DNA from: an uncultured Clostridia bacterium
GTDB lineage: Bacteria > Bacillota > Clostridia > Christensenellales > Borkfalkiaceae
Direction: 5' to 3'
NCBI GenBank assembly: GCA_947625555.1
Contig: CANQOT010000003.1
Coordinates: forward strand, 52,719 to 116,718
Length of the DNA: 64,000 nucleotides
Shown here: piece by piece, positions 38,527 through 47,183 of the stretch
Layout: each line of letters begins with the position of its first letter
How positions within the stretch are numbered: position 1 is the stretch's first letter
Position numbers and translations under genes: made by a program
The notes under the pieces: generated by a model
Told to the model about the DNA's origin: nothing
The model's input: the letters and a program-made list of their open reading frames with translations, nothing else
Databases searched by the model: none

Positions 38527-39297
38527 TTATGCAGTCCCCTTGGGGATTTGCTTACCGGTTGCATCGATCGTATAATTTTCCCTATATATCAATTCGCCGA
38601 TGGGCACGAACTCGAACCCGTTCGCCCGCAGCGTGTCGATGACGATGGGCAGCGCTTCCGCCGTATGCAGGCCGTTGTTGTGCATTAAGATGATGGAACC
38701 GCTCTTCGCCCGCGACGTGATGCGGGAGGCGATATCCGAGGCGGAGAGGTCCTTCCAATCGAGGGAATCGACGTCCCACTGGATGGGATAGAGCCCCATG
38801 GCGTTGCAGGTATCGATGAGCAAGTTGTCGTAGTCGCCGTAGGGCGGGCGGAAGAGTTCGACGGGCTTGCCCGTGACCGCCGTAATGGCGGCCGAGGAGC
38901 TTTCGAGCTCGGCGCGGATCTCCGTCTCCGAGAGGCGGGACATATAGGAATGCGTCGCGCTGTGCGTTCCCACTTCGTGGCCGCCGTCCACGATCTTTTT
39001 GAGATATTCGGGATATTTTTCCGCCCAGAATTGCACCGTGAAGAAGGTCACATGCACCTTTTCGGCGGCGAGCGTCTCCAAGATCTTATCGGTGGAATCG
39101 ACGCCCCATGCGCAATCGAAGGAGAGCGCGACCTTGTTGTCGCTGCGGTCCACGCAGTAGATGGGGAGGGAGCGGGCGCCGCTCCAATAGACTTCGCCCG
39201 CATCGGCGGCATAGGCGGTGAGCGTCCCGAGGGAAAGAAGGGCGGCGAGCGCAGCCGCGCACGCGACGGGCTTTAAGCGGAAAGTGATGAACTTCAT
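38527..39297 (-). CDS. pdaB: Polysaccharide deacetylase, PdaB-like
   Basis: 256 aa with a signal peptide or N-terminal anchor (residues 9-32) and a NodB domain (52-250). Metal-site residues: Asp61 in LSFDCAWG (the usual TFDDG is replaced, as in PdaB-type proteins that read SFDxAWG) and His112/His116 in HSATH; FRPPYGDYD and ILMHNNG complete the site. PdaB acts on spore cortex peptidoglycan in Bacillus; here this is inferred from the motif variant. The start at 39297 has only a modest AGG upstream. Confidence 0.86.
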   Translation of the reverse strand: MKFITFRLKPVACAAALAALLSLGTLTAYAADAGEVYWSGARSLPIYCVDRSDNKVALSFDCAWGVDSTDKILETLAAEKVHVTFFTVQFWAEKYPEYLKKIVDGGHEVGTHSATHSYMSRLSETEIRAELESSSAAITAVTGKPVELFRPPYGDYDNLLIDTCNAMGLYPIQWDVDSLDWKDLSASDIASRITSRAKSGSIILMHNNGLHTAEALPIVIDTLRANGFEFVPIGELIYRENYTIDATGKQIPKGTA

Positions 39298-39449
39298 TCC
39301 GAATACCTGTATCCTATCATGAATTATTTGACGAAGGGAGAGAACTTGTGTCGGGATATCGGTCATATTGTCAGATCTCTCCCGCCCCTCTCTGCGCCCT
39401 TCTATCTCTATTCGCCGCGGGCAAAAGATATGTTTTTGGGCATGAAAAA

Positions 39450-39467
39450 ACCGCCCGTTTGGGCGGT
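39450..39467 (-). terminator. Intrinsic terminator after comFC
   Basis: Minus strand ACCGCCC-AAAC-GGGCGGT followed by T5-6; 32 nt past the comFC stop. Confidence 0.85.
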
Positions 39468-39498
39468 CGGATAGCGAACGGACCGGTTGGTGTTCCCC

Positions 39499-40239
39499 TT
39501 ATTCTTGGGGCGGAAGGCCGAACGGGTGCTTGTTTGCCACGCTCGTGAAGGTGACGGCGTACACTTCCTTCGCCTTGGCGCGCAGGAGTGCATTCGCAAG
39601 CTCGGAGACGGTCGCACCCGTCGTGAGCGTGTCGTCGACGATGAGGATGCGCCTGTCTTTGACCGCCTTCCTGTCCGTAATGTGAAAACACCCTTCGAGG
39701 TTCTTCTCGCGGTCGGCCCTGCCGAGCGTCTTTTGCTGGCTCGTCTCGCGCTGTTTGATGACAGGGGCGAGAAATTCCTTTTGCGTGCGGGCGGCGATCT
39801 CCTCGGCAAAGAGGCGCGATTGGTTATAGCCCCGCTTCTTTTCCGCCCGCTTCGTCATGGGGACGAAGGTGACGGCGTCGCACATCGGAAATTCTCTCTC
39901 AACGAGGGGCACTGTGAGCTCCGCCAAAGTGCGATAGAGGTACTTCTCTCCCCGCTTGAACCTCACAACGAGGCGCGCGGCCTCGCCGTCGTGCGTGAAG
40001 ACGGAACGGGCTTTTTTGACGGAGAGCGGCTTTTGCTTGCATTCGAGACAGACGCCCTCTTCCTTCACCTTTCTGCCGCAGAACGGACAGATGTTTTGGG
40101 CATTCCGGGGCAGCGATCCCCGACATGGGTGGCACACACGCGCTCCGTCGAACACTTCTCGTCCGCAAATATCGCAGGTGAAGTTGACGGCATCGTCGTA
40201 CTTTTTGAGCTTGCCGCGCAAGAACGAGAACAGCCTCAT
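39499..40239 (-). CDS. comFC: ComF family protein (ComFC-like phosphoribosyltransferase)
   Basis: 246 aa. N-terminal zinc-finger cysteines (CDICG...CHPC, CPFCG...CLEC), then a type I phosphoribosyltransferase fold with the PRPP loop VDDTLTTGATVSE (about 200-212) and the family RGYNQS motif in KKRGYNQSRLFAEE. ComFC takes part in DNA uptake in naturally competent bacteria, but the family is also kept in non-competent ones. It follows the XRE gene by 6 nt, so both are likely on one mRNA; no good ribosome site of its own. Confidence 0.93.
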   Translation of the reverse strand: MRLFSFLRGKLKKYDDAVNFTCDICGREVFDGARVCHPCRGSLPRNAQNICPFCGRKVKEEGVCLECKQKPLSVKKARSVFTHDGEAARLVVRFKRGEKYLYRTLAELTVPLVEREFPMCDAVTFVPMTKRAEKKRGYNQSRLFAEEIAARTQKEFLAPVIKQRETSQQKTLGRADREKNLEGCFHITDRKAVKDRRILIVDDTLTTGATVSELANALLRAKAKEVYAVTFTSVANKHPFGLPPQE

Positions 40240-40245
40240 ACAAGG

Positions 40246-40485
40246 TCAACGGTAGGTCTTTGCGCCCGTCTCGTCCTCGAGGCCCAAGAGATAATCCGCC
40301 GATACCTGAAAGATATGGCAGAGGGAGATGATGAGGGCCGTGTTGAGATCGTGTTCCTCCGTCTCGTAACGGCTCACCGTCCGCTGCGAACAATGGAGCC
40401 GCGTCGCAAGTTCTCCTTGTGTCCAGCCGCGTTCTTCACGCAGATCGCGGATCTTCTTTCCGTACATGGCTTGATTATAGTCCAT
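40246..40485 (-). CDS. XRE-family helix-turn-helix regulator
   Basis: 79 aa, essentially one HTH-3 domain (KIRDLREERGWTQGELATRLHCSQRTVSRYETEEHDLNTALIISLCHIFQVSADYLLGL). No sensor domain. The ATG at 40485 has no Shine-Dalgarno; an alternative ATG six codons downstream (MYGKKIRDL) is preceded by TATAAT at 6 nt, which would again be a leaderless arrangement. It may control itself and comFC; no palindromic operator is evident nearby. Confidence 0.88.
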   Translation of the reverse strand: MDYNQAMYGKKIRDLREERGWTQGELATRLHCSQRTVSRYETEEHDLNTALIISLCHIFQVSADYLLGLEDETGAKTYR

Positions 40486-40550
40486 TTCGGCCTATAATCA
40501 TTCTTCAAGACCGATACGGTTTTTGCCGCAAACCTCTCATGGAATTGCGA

Positions 40551-40661
40551 AGTACGGACTACGTTCTTCGGGATCCTTCGAGGAAGGGCTCGCCGTTTTC
40601 AGATTATATTGCGGCTCAGGATGACGCGGAGTCCCTGCCTGCGCAAAACAAAATTTGTGAA
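40551..40661. repeat. REP with R1 arm end
   Basis: CGGGATCCTTCGAGGAAG...CTCAGGATGACGCGG, an interrupted palindrome of the GGATCCTTCG/TCAGGATGA type also seen near 47458 and 61790, running into GCGCAAAACAAAATTTGTGAAC, an R1 arm end. Fills the start of the 40486-40842 gap. Confidence 0.65.
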
Positions 40662-40666
40662 CCTGT

Positions 40667-40794
40667 CACCGTTAAAACGCGGAGAAGCAAGAAAGACAAG
40701 GAGTGCGAGGCTTTTCGCAGCCCGCGTACTTGGGCGTACGTGGGCAAGAAAAACGCAGCACGACGATGTATTTCGTAGCTTATACGCGTTTCGC
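40667..40794. repeat. R2 repeat, core type b
   Basis: CACCGTTAAAACGCGGAG ... TATACGCGTTTCGC. Type-b core, but with AAACGCG/CGCGTTT ends like the type-a copy at 11011, so ends and cores vary independently. It lies just outside the next gene's terminator. Confidence 0.85.
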
Positions 40795-40810
40795 CCAATG
40801 AAAACACAAA

Positions 40811-40836
40811 GAAAGGTCGGCGTGGGCCGACCTTTC
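40811..40836 (-). terminator. Intrinsic terminator after the acidic zinc-ribbon gene
   Basis: GAAAGGTCGGC / GCCGACCTTTC stem; on the minus strand followed by TTTGTGTTTT. Confidence 0.75.
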
Positions 40837-40842
40837 TATCTC

Positions 40843-41346
40843 TTAAAAATCATCGTCGACGGGATCGTCGTCGTCATCATCGTCATCGTCGTCCGAGAGG
40901 AGATAGACGTCGTCGCCCGTGACGTATTCGAGGTCTTCCTCGTCCTCGTCTGCCGCAGGCTCCTCTTCCTCTTCTTCCTCCTCTTCGGCCTCGAACTCGC
41001 CCTCAAATTCCTCGTTGAGCTCGCCCATTTCCGAATCGAGATCGGCATCGGCGTCGTCGTCGAGGTACTCGCGCCACTCGTCGTCCTCTTCGGGATCGGC
41101 CGTCTCTTCCTCCTCGTATTCCGACTTGCGGCGGCACTCCTCGCACATCTTCTCGCCGGGGCGCATCATATTTTCGCCGCAGATGGGGCAGAGCTCGGTG
41201 GGAAGGAGCTCGTCTTCCTCCTCTTCGACCTCGTCGATATCGCTCGGGATCCCCTTCATTTCCTTCAAACAGACATCGCAATATTCCTGTTTTTCCGCGT
41301 CGATGTAGTTGAGCTCGCAACGCGGACATTTGATATAGCGTACCAT
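40843..41346 (-). CDS. Acidic zinc-ribbon protein
   Basis: 167 aa. Residues 1-80 carry cysteine pairs CPRC, CDVC, CPIC and CEEC that could bind two zinc ions; the rest is extremely acidic (runs of Glu and an Asp10 run near the C-terminus, ending DPVDDDF). No enzyme motif. Start at 41346 (MVRYIKCPRC) follows GGAGGAAAG; an in-frame ATG seven codons upstream lies before that site. The Asp run is encoded by GAC/GAT triplets, which could change in number. Function unknown; acidic tails of this sort often bind basic proteins. Confidence 0.78.
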   Translation of the reverse strand: MVRYIKCPRCELNYIDAEKQEYCDVCLKEMKGIPSDIDEVEEEEDELLPTELCPICGENMMRPGEKMCEECRRKSEYEEEETADPEEDDEWREYLDDDADADLDSEMGELNEEFEGEFEAEEEEEEEEEPAADEDEEDLEYVTGDDVYLLSDDDDDDDDDDPVDDDF

Positions 41347-41388
41347 AAATCTTTCCTCCGGTTCCATCGCCCTGTTACAGGCTAATAA

Positions 41389-41417
41389 ATTATATTTGTA
41401 TTTATTTTTTTTGTAAA
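41389..41417 (-). promoter_or_regulatory. SigA-type promoter of the acidic zinc-ribbon gene
   Basis: Minus strand: -35 TTTACA (41412-41417), 17-nt A-rich spacer, -10 TATAAT (41389-41394). Confidence 0.78.
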
Positions 41418-41539
41418 CTGTTTTTTTATGCGTTTTGCAAAAAAGTTGCGGATTTTACAAAATTTTTTTTGTCGAAGGGAGAAAACGGGCAAAATTTGCC
41501 CCGCGCGCCTCCCCCGCCCGCGCAAGAAGGCAAAAAAAC

Positions 41540-41561
41540 GGCCCCGCTTGATAGCGGGGCC
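41540..41561 (-). terminator. Intrinsic terminator after the large lipoprotein gene
   Basis: GGCCCCGC-TATCAA-GCGGGGCC on the minus strand, then GTTTTTTT. Confidence 0.85.
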
Positions 41562-41577
41562 TTGGCCTTTCGGCGCA

Positions 41578-43947
41578 TTATTCTTGGTAGGGATCTTCGG
41601 GATCGGCGGGAGCTTGCTCCCCTTCGGGCTCTTCGGGCGCCTCTTCGGCGGGCGCCTCGTAGGTCTCCACGAGCTCGTCCTCGGGGCGAGGCGTCTCCTC
41701 GTCGGCATAGACGTCGATATCCTTGTCGTCCGTCGTATCGACGTGCATGCGCGGCGTCTTGGGCGCGTTCTCCTTCTTCTTCTTTTTGAGAACGACCACG
41801 GCGGCGATCACCGCGGCGGCCACGGCGAGCACGCACGCGACGACGATGAGGGCGATCTTCCAGCTTGCAAGGCCCTCCTTTTCCTCCGTCGCGGGAGCGG
41901 TGTACTTCGAAAGGACGCTCGACTTCCAATAGTCCTCGTACGACTGCGCGTCCTTCTCGTTCATCTTGCCGAGCTTCGTCACGAAGTAGGAACGGGTGCG
42001 GTAGGACTTCTCGCCGTCCTTCAACGTATAGGTGTTGCCGTTATAGGTGAGCTCCTCGCCGTTCACATAGCTATCGAAGGCTTTGAGGATGTCCTCAGTG
42101 TAGGGGTTCTCGGTGTTATTGTCCTCGTCCGCTTCGGCGTCGGCATATTCCTTCGCGTTCTCGTCGAGGAGCGTTCTCTCGCCCGTATAGAAGTAATACT
42201 TGACGGCGTTGGAGAGGATATCCTCTTCCTGCTCCTCGGAGATATCGGAAAGGAGCCCGTCCACCTTGCTGTTCGTATCGTAGCCCGTGATCTCGTTATA
42301 CTTCGCGTTGAAGGCTTTGAGCTCGGCGTTGTCCATGAGCTTGCCCGCCGCGTTTGCGAGGCTGACGCAGCTCACATAGTTGAGGGAAGAACCGTAGGCC
42401 GACGCATCCGCATCTGCGAAGAAGAGCTCGTTGCCGATGATCTCGAAGTTATACCAACCCGTGGCGTGCACGATGTCCAAAAGGCGGGTCGCCGCATAGG
42501 CATCCTTGTAGGGGAAGGTGGCATCTTCGAGGTTGGTGTAGTAGCGCTGTTCGATTTTGTGCGCCTTGTTGTCGTAAACGGCGCGGTTGACGGAGAGATT
42601 GCCGTTGACGGAGAGGGTGTAGTAGACATACCCGTACTCGTCGTCCCCTTCGACGGGATCGAGGGATATGAGAGTCGCCCCGCTCGCGTTGTAGGCGATC
42701 TGGGTGGTGTTGCCCGTGATCTCGCCCTTCTCGTCGGGGTCGGCGCGGAAGATGCCGTCGCCGTCCACATAGAGGTAGTGATGATCGCCTTCGCCATCGA
42801 TGTAATAGAGGGCGCTTTCCGAGGCTTCGTCCGCCGTACGGAAGGCGTTCGCCACGCATTGGGCCGCCGCGTTGCCGCCGATGCTGTCCCAACCCTCGGC
42901 GACCGTTTCGGCCTCGGGGAGATAGTAGAGCGCATCGCCCGCGCCTACCGTGTCCATCTCCGTCTCGCGGCGGGTGAAGTAGATACCGCCGTTGTCGTAG
43001 GAGCGAAGGGTATAGGTGTAGCCGAGGCGGGGAAGGGCCTTGGACCTGTCGCCATGGTTGAACTGCGTGGTCTCGATGTATTGGTTATCCTGCTTCTGCC
43101 CGATGCCGTCCAAAACGAGGGTGCCGAGGTTGGTGTAGGGCTCCTCGCCGTCGTTGTTCTCTTTGAGCCAATCCTCGTCCCATTCGTAGGGGTAGGGCGC
43201 TTTGGTCGTGCCGGCGGTCACGCGGTAGATCTGATTGTAGAACTGCGCGTACTCCTTGGGATGGTCGCTGTCGAGGCGGTCGGTGACCGTCATGGTGTAG
43301 TAGATGGCGGTGTTCTCCTTATCCGTCTTATGGAAAACGGGGGCGGAAGCCAGCCCCTCCGCAAGCACGGTATCCTTCTCCGTCGCCGTGTTGTAGGAAT
43401 GGAGCGTGGTCGCGGTCGAATCGTAGTAGACGAGGTAGACGGTGCCGTCCTCTTCGATGAAGCGATAATCCGTCGCGTTGGAAGAGACGCGGACGAGTTC
43501 CTTGCGGTTGCGCCCGTCGAGCGTCGCGCTCGCAAAGTCGAGATAGTTGTTCTGCACCTCGCCGTCGATGCCCTTGACGTTCGTGGGCGTCGCATAGTAA
43601 ACTTTGTCGCCGTAGATGTAGAGGCCGCCGCCGAAGGAGCCTGCGACCATGAGGGAAGGCACGACGGTCTCGGCCTCGCCGAACACGCCGCCCTCCTTCT
43701 TCGCCCGCATGAGCGCGCCCTTGACGGGCTTGCCGTAGGTGTTATCCGAACTGTAAGTCTCGACGCCGTTGATGAAGTAATAATAATCCTCCACCAAAAC
43801 GACAAATCCGCCGTTGGAGACGGCATCCCCTTCGGGAATGCCCTGCGGCGGGGTGAACTTCGTCCCGCAGGCAGCGAGCGAGAGCGCTCCGCCCGCGATG
43901 CAGGCGGCAGATGCAAACGCCAAGATTTTCTTGATTGATTTCCGCAT
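41578..43947 (-). CDS. Large lipoprotein with C-terminal membrane segment
   Basis: 789 aa. Signal peptide with lipobox LAAC (Cys27), then a 660-residue outer region rich in Tyr, Asp and Thr with repeated short strands (YYYFINGVETY, LYIYGDKVYYATP, YALYYIDGEGDHHYLYVDGDG-type blocks) that looks like a beta-propeller or DUF5050-like repeat domain. A membrane segment follows at about 697-720, then KKKKK and a 65-residue acidic, Pro/Glu-rich tail that should be cytoplasmic. It would thus be fixed to the membrane at both ends. GGAAGGAT precedes the ATG. A TATAAT at 44000-44005 is a likely -10. Function unknown. Confidence 0.82.
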   Translation of the reverse strand: MRKSIKKILAFASAACIAGGALSLAACGTKFTPPQGIPEGDAVSNGGFVVLVEDYYYFINGVETYSSDNTYGKPVKGALMRAKKEGGVFGEAETVVPSLMVAGSFGGGLYIYGDKVYYATPTNVKGIDGEVQNNYLDFASATLDGRNRKELVRVSSNATDYRFIEEDGTVYLVYYDSTATTLHSYNTATEKDTVLAEGLASAPVFHKTDKENTAIYYTMTVTDRLDSDHPKEYAQFYNQIYRVTAGTTKAPYPYEWDEDWLKENNDGEEPYTNLGTLVLDGIGQKQDNQYIETTQFNHGDRSKALPRLGYTYTLRSYDNGGIYFTRRETEMDTVGAGDALYYLPEAETVAEGWDSIGGNAAAQCVANAFRTADEASESALYYIDGEGDHHYLYVDGDGIFRADPDEKGEITGNTTQIAYNASGATLISLDPVEGDDEYGYVYYTLSVNGNLSVNRAVYDNKAHKIEQRYYTNLEDATFPYKDAYAATRLLDIVHATGWYNFEIIGNELFFADADASAYGSSLNYVSCVSLANAAGKLMDNAELKAFNAKYNEITGYDTNSKVDGLLSDISEEQEEDILSNAVKYYFYTGERTLLDENAKEYADAEADEDNNTENPYTEDILKAFDSYVNGEELTYNGNTYTLKDGEKSYRTRSYFVTKLGKMNEKDAQSYEDYWKSSVLSKYTAPATEEKEGLASWKIALIVVACVLAVAAAVIAAVVVLKKKKKENAPKTPRMHVDTTDDKDIDVYADEETPRPEDELVETYEAPAEEAPEEPEGEQAPADPEDPYQE

Positions 43948-44175
43948 ATTTTGTATCCTTCCGTGTTTTTCGGAAATAAGTTCTAATCGTACATTCTCCA
44001 TTATAAACTAAATAAAGGGTTTTAGCAATCAAAAATCCCGCAAAACTTGTACTTTTCTTTGAGAATTTTTGTGCAAAACGCCCCCGAACGGGAAATTTTT
44101 CTCTTTCGAAAGGGGAATTTCGGGCGTCGGCGCACCGTTTGCGGGGGCAAAAAGTCATCCTAAAAGGAGATCTCC

Positions 44176-44442
44176 ATGGAAAAATTCGGGATATTCGAAC
44201 TTCTCGACGCACTCTCCGCGATCACGGCGGCCTCGGGGAAGGGCGGCCCCGCCGCCGACGGACAGGAGAAAACGGACGATGCGCCCGCGGACGAGAGACC
44301 CGCGGAAAAGAGGACGCCCGACGCGGCTTTTGCGCCCCCCACTTACGGAACCGAGGCGCCCGCGCAGACGGCGGCGGGGAGGACGGCGTATGAGGGATTT
44401 CTCGCGCGCCATGCCTCTGCCACGTCCAAGGTGAAGAAATAG
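44176..44442 (+). CDS. Small hypothetical protein
   Basis: 88 aa. AAGGAG 6 nt before the ATG supports it as a gene. The N-terminus (MEKFGIFELLDALSAITA) is amphipathic helix-like; the rest is a low-complexity Ala/Pro/Asp/Glu-rich linker ending in TSKVKK. A longer ORF on the opposite strand (44155-44505) has no ribosome site and is probably a shadow. No function can be given; the pattern suggests a short helix that docks on a partner. Confidence 0.65.
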   Translation: MEKFGIFELLDALSAITAASGKGGPAADGQEKTDDAPADERPAEKRTPDAAFAPPTYGTEAPAQTAAGRTAYEGFLARHASATSKVKK

Positions 44443-44563
44443 GCGCATAGCCATTGATGACCTGCCCCCGTTTACGGGGGCTGCCCCTTTCATTCCCCCT
44501 CCCAAGGGAGGGGGTTTGCAAAGCGCATCCTCGGGGAGGAGCTGGCGAGGCGGAGCCGAGACG

Positions 44564-44796
44564 GAGGTGGGGATTATACAACAAAAAAACCGAGGAGACC
44601 TCGGTTTTTTTGTACTTTACTTTGTTCCCATAACCTTCCCCTACCCCTTGCGGGGGTCGGTGCGGAGAACGGGTCCCCGCACCGACGAAGGGAATTTATG
44701 GAGGGTAAGCTGGGTATAATGGGCGAAAGTCTAACGCGTCCGTAAGGCTCCTCCGTGGGAGGAGCTGTCACGCGTGAGCGTGACTGTGGTGGGGCG
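44564..44796. repeat. Block E, copy 1 (233 bp), 3' of the LRR lipoprotein gene
   Basis: Nearly identical to 62008-62232. In order: GAGGTGGGGATTATACAACA, a terminator hairpin, CTACCCCTTGCGGGGGTCGG, a hairpin built on GTCGGTGCGG.../CCGCACCGAC, GGGTATAATGGGCGAAAGTC, GCTCCTCC-GTGG-GAGGAGC and GTCACGC-GTGA-GCGTGAC. Each copy lies downstream of one of the two related lipoprotein genes. No ORF. Together with hairpin repeats at 44443-44563 and 44797-44990 it fills the 559-nt gap. Confidence 0.85.
44583..44611. terminator. Bidirectional terminator inside block E
   Basis: AAAAAAACCGAGG-AGA-CCTCGGTTTTTTT, symmetrical with A7 and T7. Confidence 0.85.
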
Positions 44797-44990
44797 AGCT
44801 ATAATTCCGTCATGTTGAGCGAAGTCGAAACATCTCCTTATTTTTATAATGCGGAGACCCTTCGACAGGCTCAGGGTGACGAATTAGAAGCAAGACCCCC
44901 ACCTGTCACGGCTTTGCCGTGCCACCCGCCCCCGTAAACAGGGGCAGGTCACCCCACCCCCCTACCCCCCTCCCATGGAGGGGGCAGAGG
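44797..44990. repeat. REP chain between block E and the LRR lipoprotein gene
   Basis: TCATGTTGAGCGAAGTCGAA...CTTCGACAGGCTCAGGGTGA (interrupted palindrome, 44811-44880), CACGGCTTTGCCGTG and GCCCCCGTAAACAGGGGC hairpins (block D type), and CCCCACCCCCCTACCCCCCT with CTCCCATGGAGGG. Confidence 0.7.
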
Positions 44991-45001
44991 GGAAGCCTTA
45001 T

Positions 45002-46999
45002 TTAGTCCTCTTTCTTGCTTGCGGGAAGAGCCACTTCCTGCGCGGAGGCTGCCTCGGCGGGGATCGCCTTGATTTTATCTGCATAGAGCGACCACTTCGC
45101 CAACGCCTTATAAGCATCCACGCTTTCCGCGGGCACATAGATATCCGTCAGCAGAGGGCATTGCGGGAACAACGCAGCTGTTGCGGGAGGCGTCACTGCC
45201 TTGACGGTCACCGTTTTCAGAAGGGAGCAAAAACCAAAGACACCCGCCGAGGTCGGCAACTCTTTGATATTCGCACCGATCACGACTTCCGTCAGCTGCT
45301 TGCAATTTGAGAAAGCGCCCGTTCCGAGCTTCTCAATATTTTCAAGATCGAGGGTTTCGATTGCCGACTTGCAGAAAGCATTGTTGCCGATCGTTTTTGC
45401 GCTGCTCAGATCGATGGTTTTCACTGTGGACTGATAGAATGCTTCCTCGCTGATCGTTTCTATCATTGGCAGGGTAGCGCTTTCGAGTTTAGTGTTGTAA
45501 AAGGCAAGCCGGCCTATCGTCACTACCTTGGGGAAGTTGATGGTCGTCACGGTCGCATTAAAGATGAATGCGGAGTTCGCAATTTCCGTGACGTTCTCGA
45601 AAGTGACGGAAGTCTCCGTGCTATACGGGAAATACATGTAGAGGACGGTGCCGTCCTTGGAAAGGACTGTGTTGTTTTCGACCTTGAAATGTTCGTTCTT
45701 TGGGTCAACTGTCACAGACTGCACCTTGGCAAGGTTTTTTTGTTCGCACATTGCGAACTCATACTTGTTGTTCTCACCCATGCCGAAGAGTTTGCCGTAG
45801 TCAGGGAATACTTCAAGGTTCGCAGGGATCTTCAAGTTGACATAGTCGCCCGTGTACTCATTGAGGGTGCCGTCCTCATTGATCTTCCAATCGGGGTCGG
45901 CTTCCTTCTGGAACCCGCACTTGCAGGTATCACCGCTCGTGAAATCGTGCGCTTCGACAGTGCTCTCGTCCCTCACGTCATCCTTCGGGCACTTCATCCA
46001 ATGGTTCTCCCCGTCGTAGCCCTGCATCGTGTACTTGTGAAGGTGCTCGACTTTCACGTCGTCTTGCCCGACCTTCCATGACACGCGGTAAAGCCATGTT
46101 TCACCAGTGGTGAGATTGGCAACGTTCGGGTAATATTGCTTGTTGAGGATGTTGTACACTTTGAATTGGTCGCCAATCGTAAGCTCTACATCGGCGTACC
46201 ACGTATCGGTGCCGTCGAACGTCATGTGGATGCAGTTCTTTTTAACGTCTGTAAAGTCGGGCCACTGCGAATTTTTTTGTGTCTTGATCGTGCCGACGAT
46301 GTACATGTCCTCCGTTGTCGTGGGAGCCGCTACGCTCTCGATGAGCTCCCAGCTCACATAGTTGTCTGCCCAAGGTGCGGGCGCGGGTTTTGTATGTACG
46401 GTGAACTTGTAGATTCCGTCCTTGCCCTTCGCGACGCCGATGTCGCCTTCGTTGCCCATGTCGATGAAAGTCCCGTCGTTGTTTTTGATCTCGGTAAGCC
46501 CGAAGAAAGTGCCTTTCGTCCATTTGAGGGCATTATTTTCGTCCCTCTCATCCTGACGGATCTTGAACTTGTCGCCACCCGCGAAGATCTTCATCTGAAT
46601 GGTGTAGAGGGTAAAGCCATCTGCGTCCTTGTGGGGCTGTTTGGTGAGTTTGAAGTTGGGTTTGAGTTCCGTCCAGCTGGCGTTTGCGAGGTCGCCCGCA
46701 CCCGTGCCGGTGACCCAAAACTCGCGGGTGTCAAGGTCGGCGTCGGGGATCTCCTGTCCTTCCGTCGCGCCGCATTCGCACTTGCCGTCTTTGAAGTCGT
46801 GGTTTGCCTTGGTCGTCTCGTCGATGTTGCTCTTGTCGGTGCCGTGTTCGTCGCAATACTTCCAGTGTTGCGTCGCGTTGTAGTCCCACGTGTCATAGTT
46901 GTGGGTGTGGGTTTCTCCACCGCAGGCGGAGAGGCCCACGCCGAGGGTCGCGGCCATCGCGAGTGACAAACCCACAATGAGCCAACTCTTTTTGTTCAT
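45002..46999 (-). CDS. Surface lipoprotein with His/Cys motifs and BspA-type leucine-rich repeats
   Basis: 665 aa. Signal peptide and lipobox LSAC (Cys26), followed by a HTHNYDTW...HWKYC...H...CECG module, two starch-binding-like or beta-sandwich regions (about 90-240 and 245-330), a second HLHKYTMQGYDGENHWMKC...CKCG module, and from about 430 to 640 BspA-type LRRs (repeats of VTEIANSAFIFNATVTTINFP kind). It ends in ALPASKKED. The first 40 residues, the last 8 and the flanking DNA match the gene at 62429-63943, while the middles differ. Likely a surface adhesin or glycan binder; no enzyme motif. Promoter has a G8 run. Confidence 0.85.
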   Translation of the reverse strand: MNKKSWLIVGLSLAMAATLGVGLSACGGETHTHNYDTWDYNATQHWKYCDEHGTDKSNIDETTKANHDFKDGKCECGATEGQEIPDADLDTREFWVTGTGAGDLANASWTELKPNFKLTKQPHKDADGFTLYTIQMKIFAGGDKFKIRQDERDENNALKWTKGTFFGLTEIKNNDGTFIDMGNEGDIGVAKGKDGIYKFTVHTKPAPAPWADNYVSWELIESVAAPTTTEDMYIVGTIKTQKNSQWPDFTDVKKNCIHMTFDGTDTWYADVELTIGDQFKVYNILNKQYYPNVANLTTGETWLYRVSWKVGQDDVKVEHLHKYTMQGYDGENHWMKCPKDDVRDESTVEAHDFTSGDTCKCGFQKEADPDWKINEDGTLNEYTGDYVNLKIPANLEVFPDYGKLFGMGENNKYEFAMCEQKNLAKVQSVTVDPKNEHFKVENNTVLSKDGTVLYMYFPYSTETSVTFENVTEIANSAFIFNATVTTINFPKVVTIGRLAFYNTKLESATLPMIETISEEAFYQSTVKTIDLSSAKTIGNNAFCKSAIETLDLENIEKLGTGAFSNCKQLTEVVIGANIKELPTSAGVFGFCSLLKTVTVKAVTPPATAALFPQCPLLTDIYVPAESVDAYKALAKWSLYADKIKAIPAEAASAQEVALPASKKED

Positions 47000-47046
47000 A
47001 ACTTTCCTCCATAATGAAAATTTTTGTCATTTTTATGACATCATAT

Positions 47047-47073
47047 ATTGTACCCCCCCCGTCCATTTGTCAA
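47047..47073 (-). promoter_or_regulatory. Promoter of the LRR lipoprotein gene with a G8 tract in the spacer
   Basis: Minus strand: -35 TTGACA (47068-47073), 15-nt spacer AATGGAC plus G8, -10 TACAAT (47047-47052). The 15-nt spacer is shorter than the 17 nt of most promoters in this window; gain or loss of G would change it. Confidence 0.68.
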
Positions 47074-47183
47074 GACTTTTTTGAAAAATTTTTCATTTTT
47101 TCACAAAAAATTTTTTTCAACAGGCAAAATTTATAATAATTTGAGTGAAATTGGGAGGTTATGAACAAGAGAGAAAGAAAAAA

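Noticed and set aside
37321..38564. Long version of the double-OB gene starting at 38564
   Set aside because: The extra N-terminal residues are translated R1 and R2 repeat; a proper ribosome site points to the start at 38033.
41428..43938. Long plus-strand ORF of 836 codons opposite the large lipoprotein gene
   Set aside because: Antisense shadow in GC-rich DNA: low-complexity Val/Gly/Arg translation, no ribosome site, and the opposite strand has a lipobox, conserved-looking strands and a good Shine-Dalgarno.
44155..44505. Minus-strand ORF of 116 codons overlapping the small plus-strand gene
   Set aside because: No Shine-Dalgarno and Arg/Gly-rich translation; the plus-strand ORF has AAGGAG at the right distance.
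45002..45030. ALPASKKED as an LPXTG-type sortase signal
   Set aside because: There is no hydrophobic segment or spacing before a basic tail, and both proteins already have a lipobox. The identity also falls in a shared 3' DNA block, so a sorting role is not supported.
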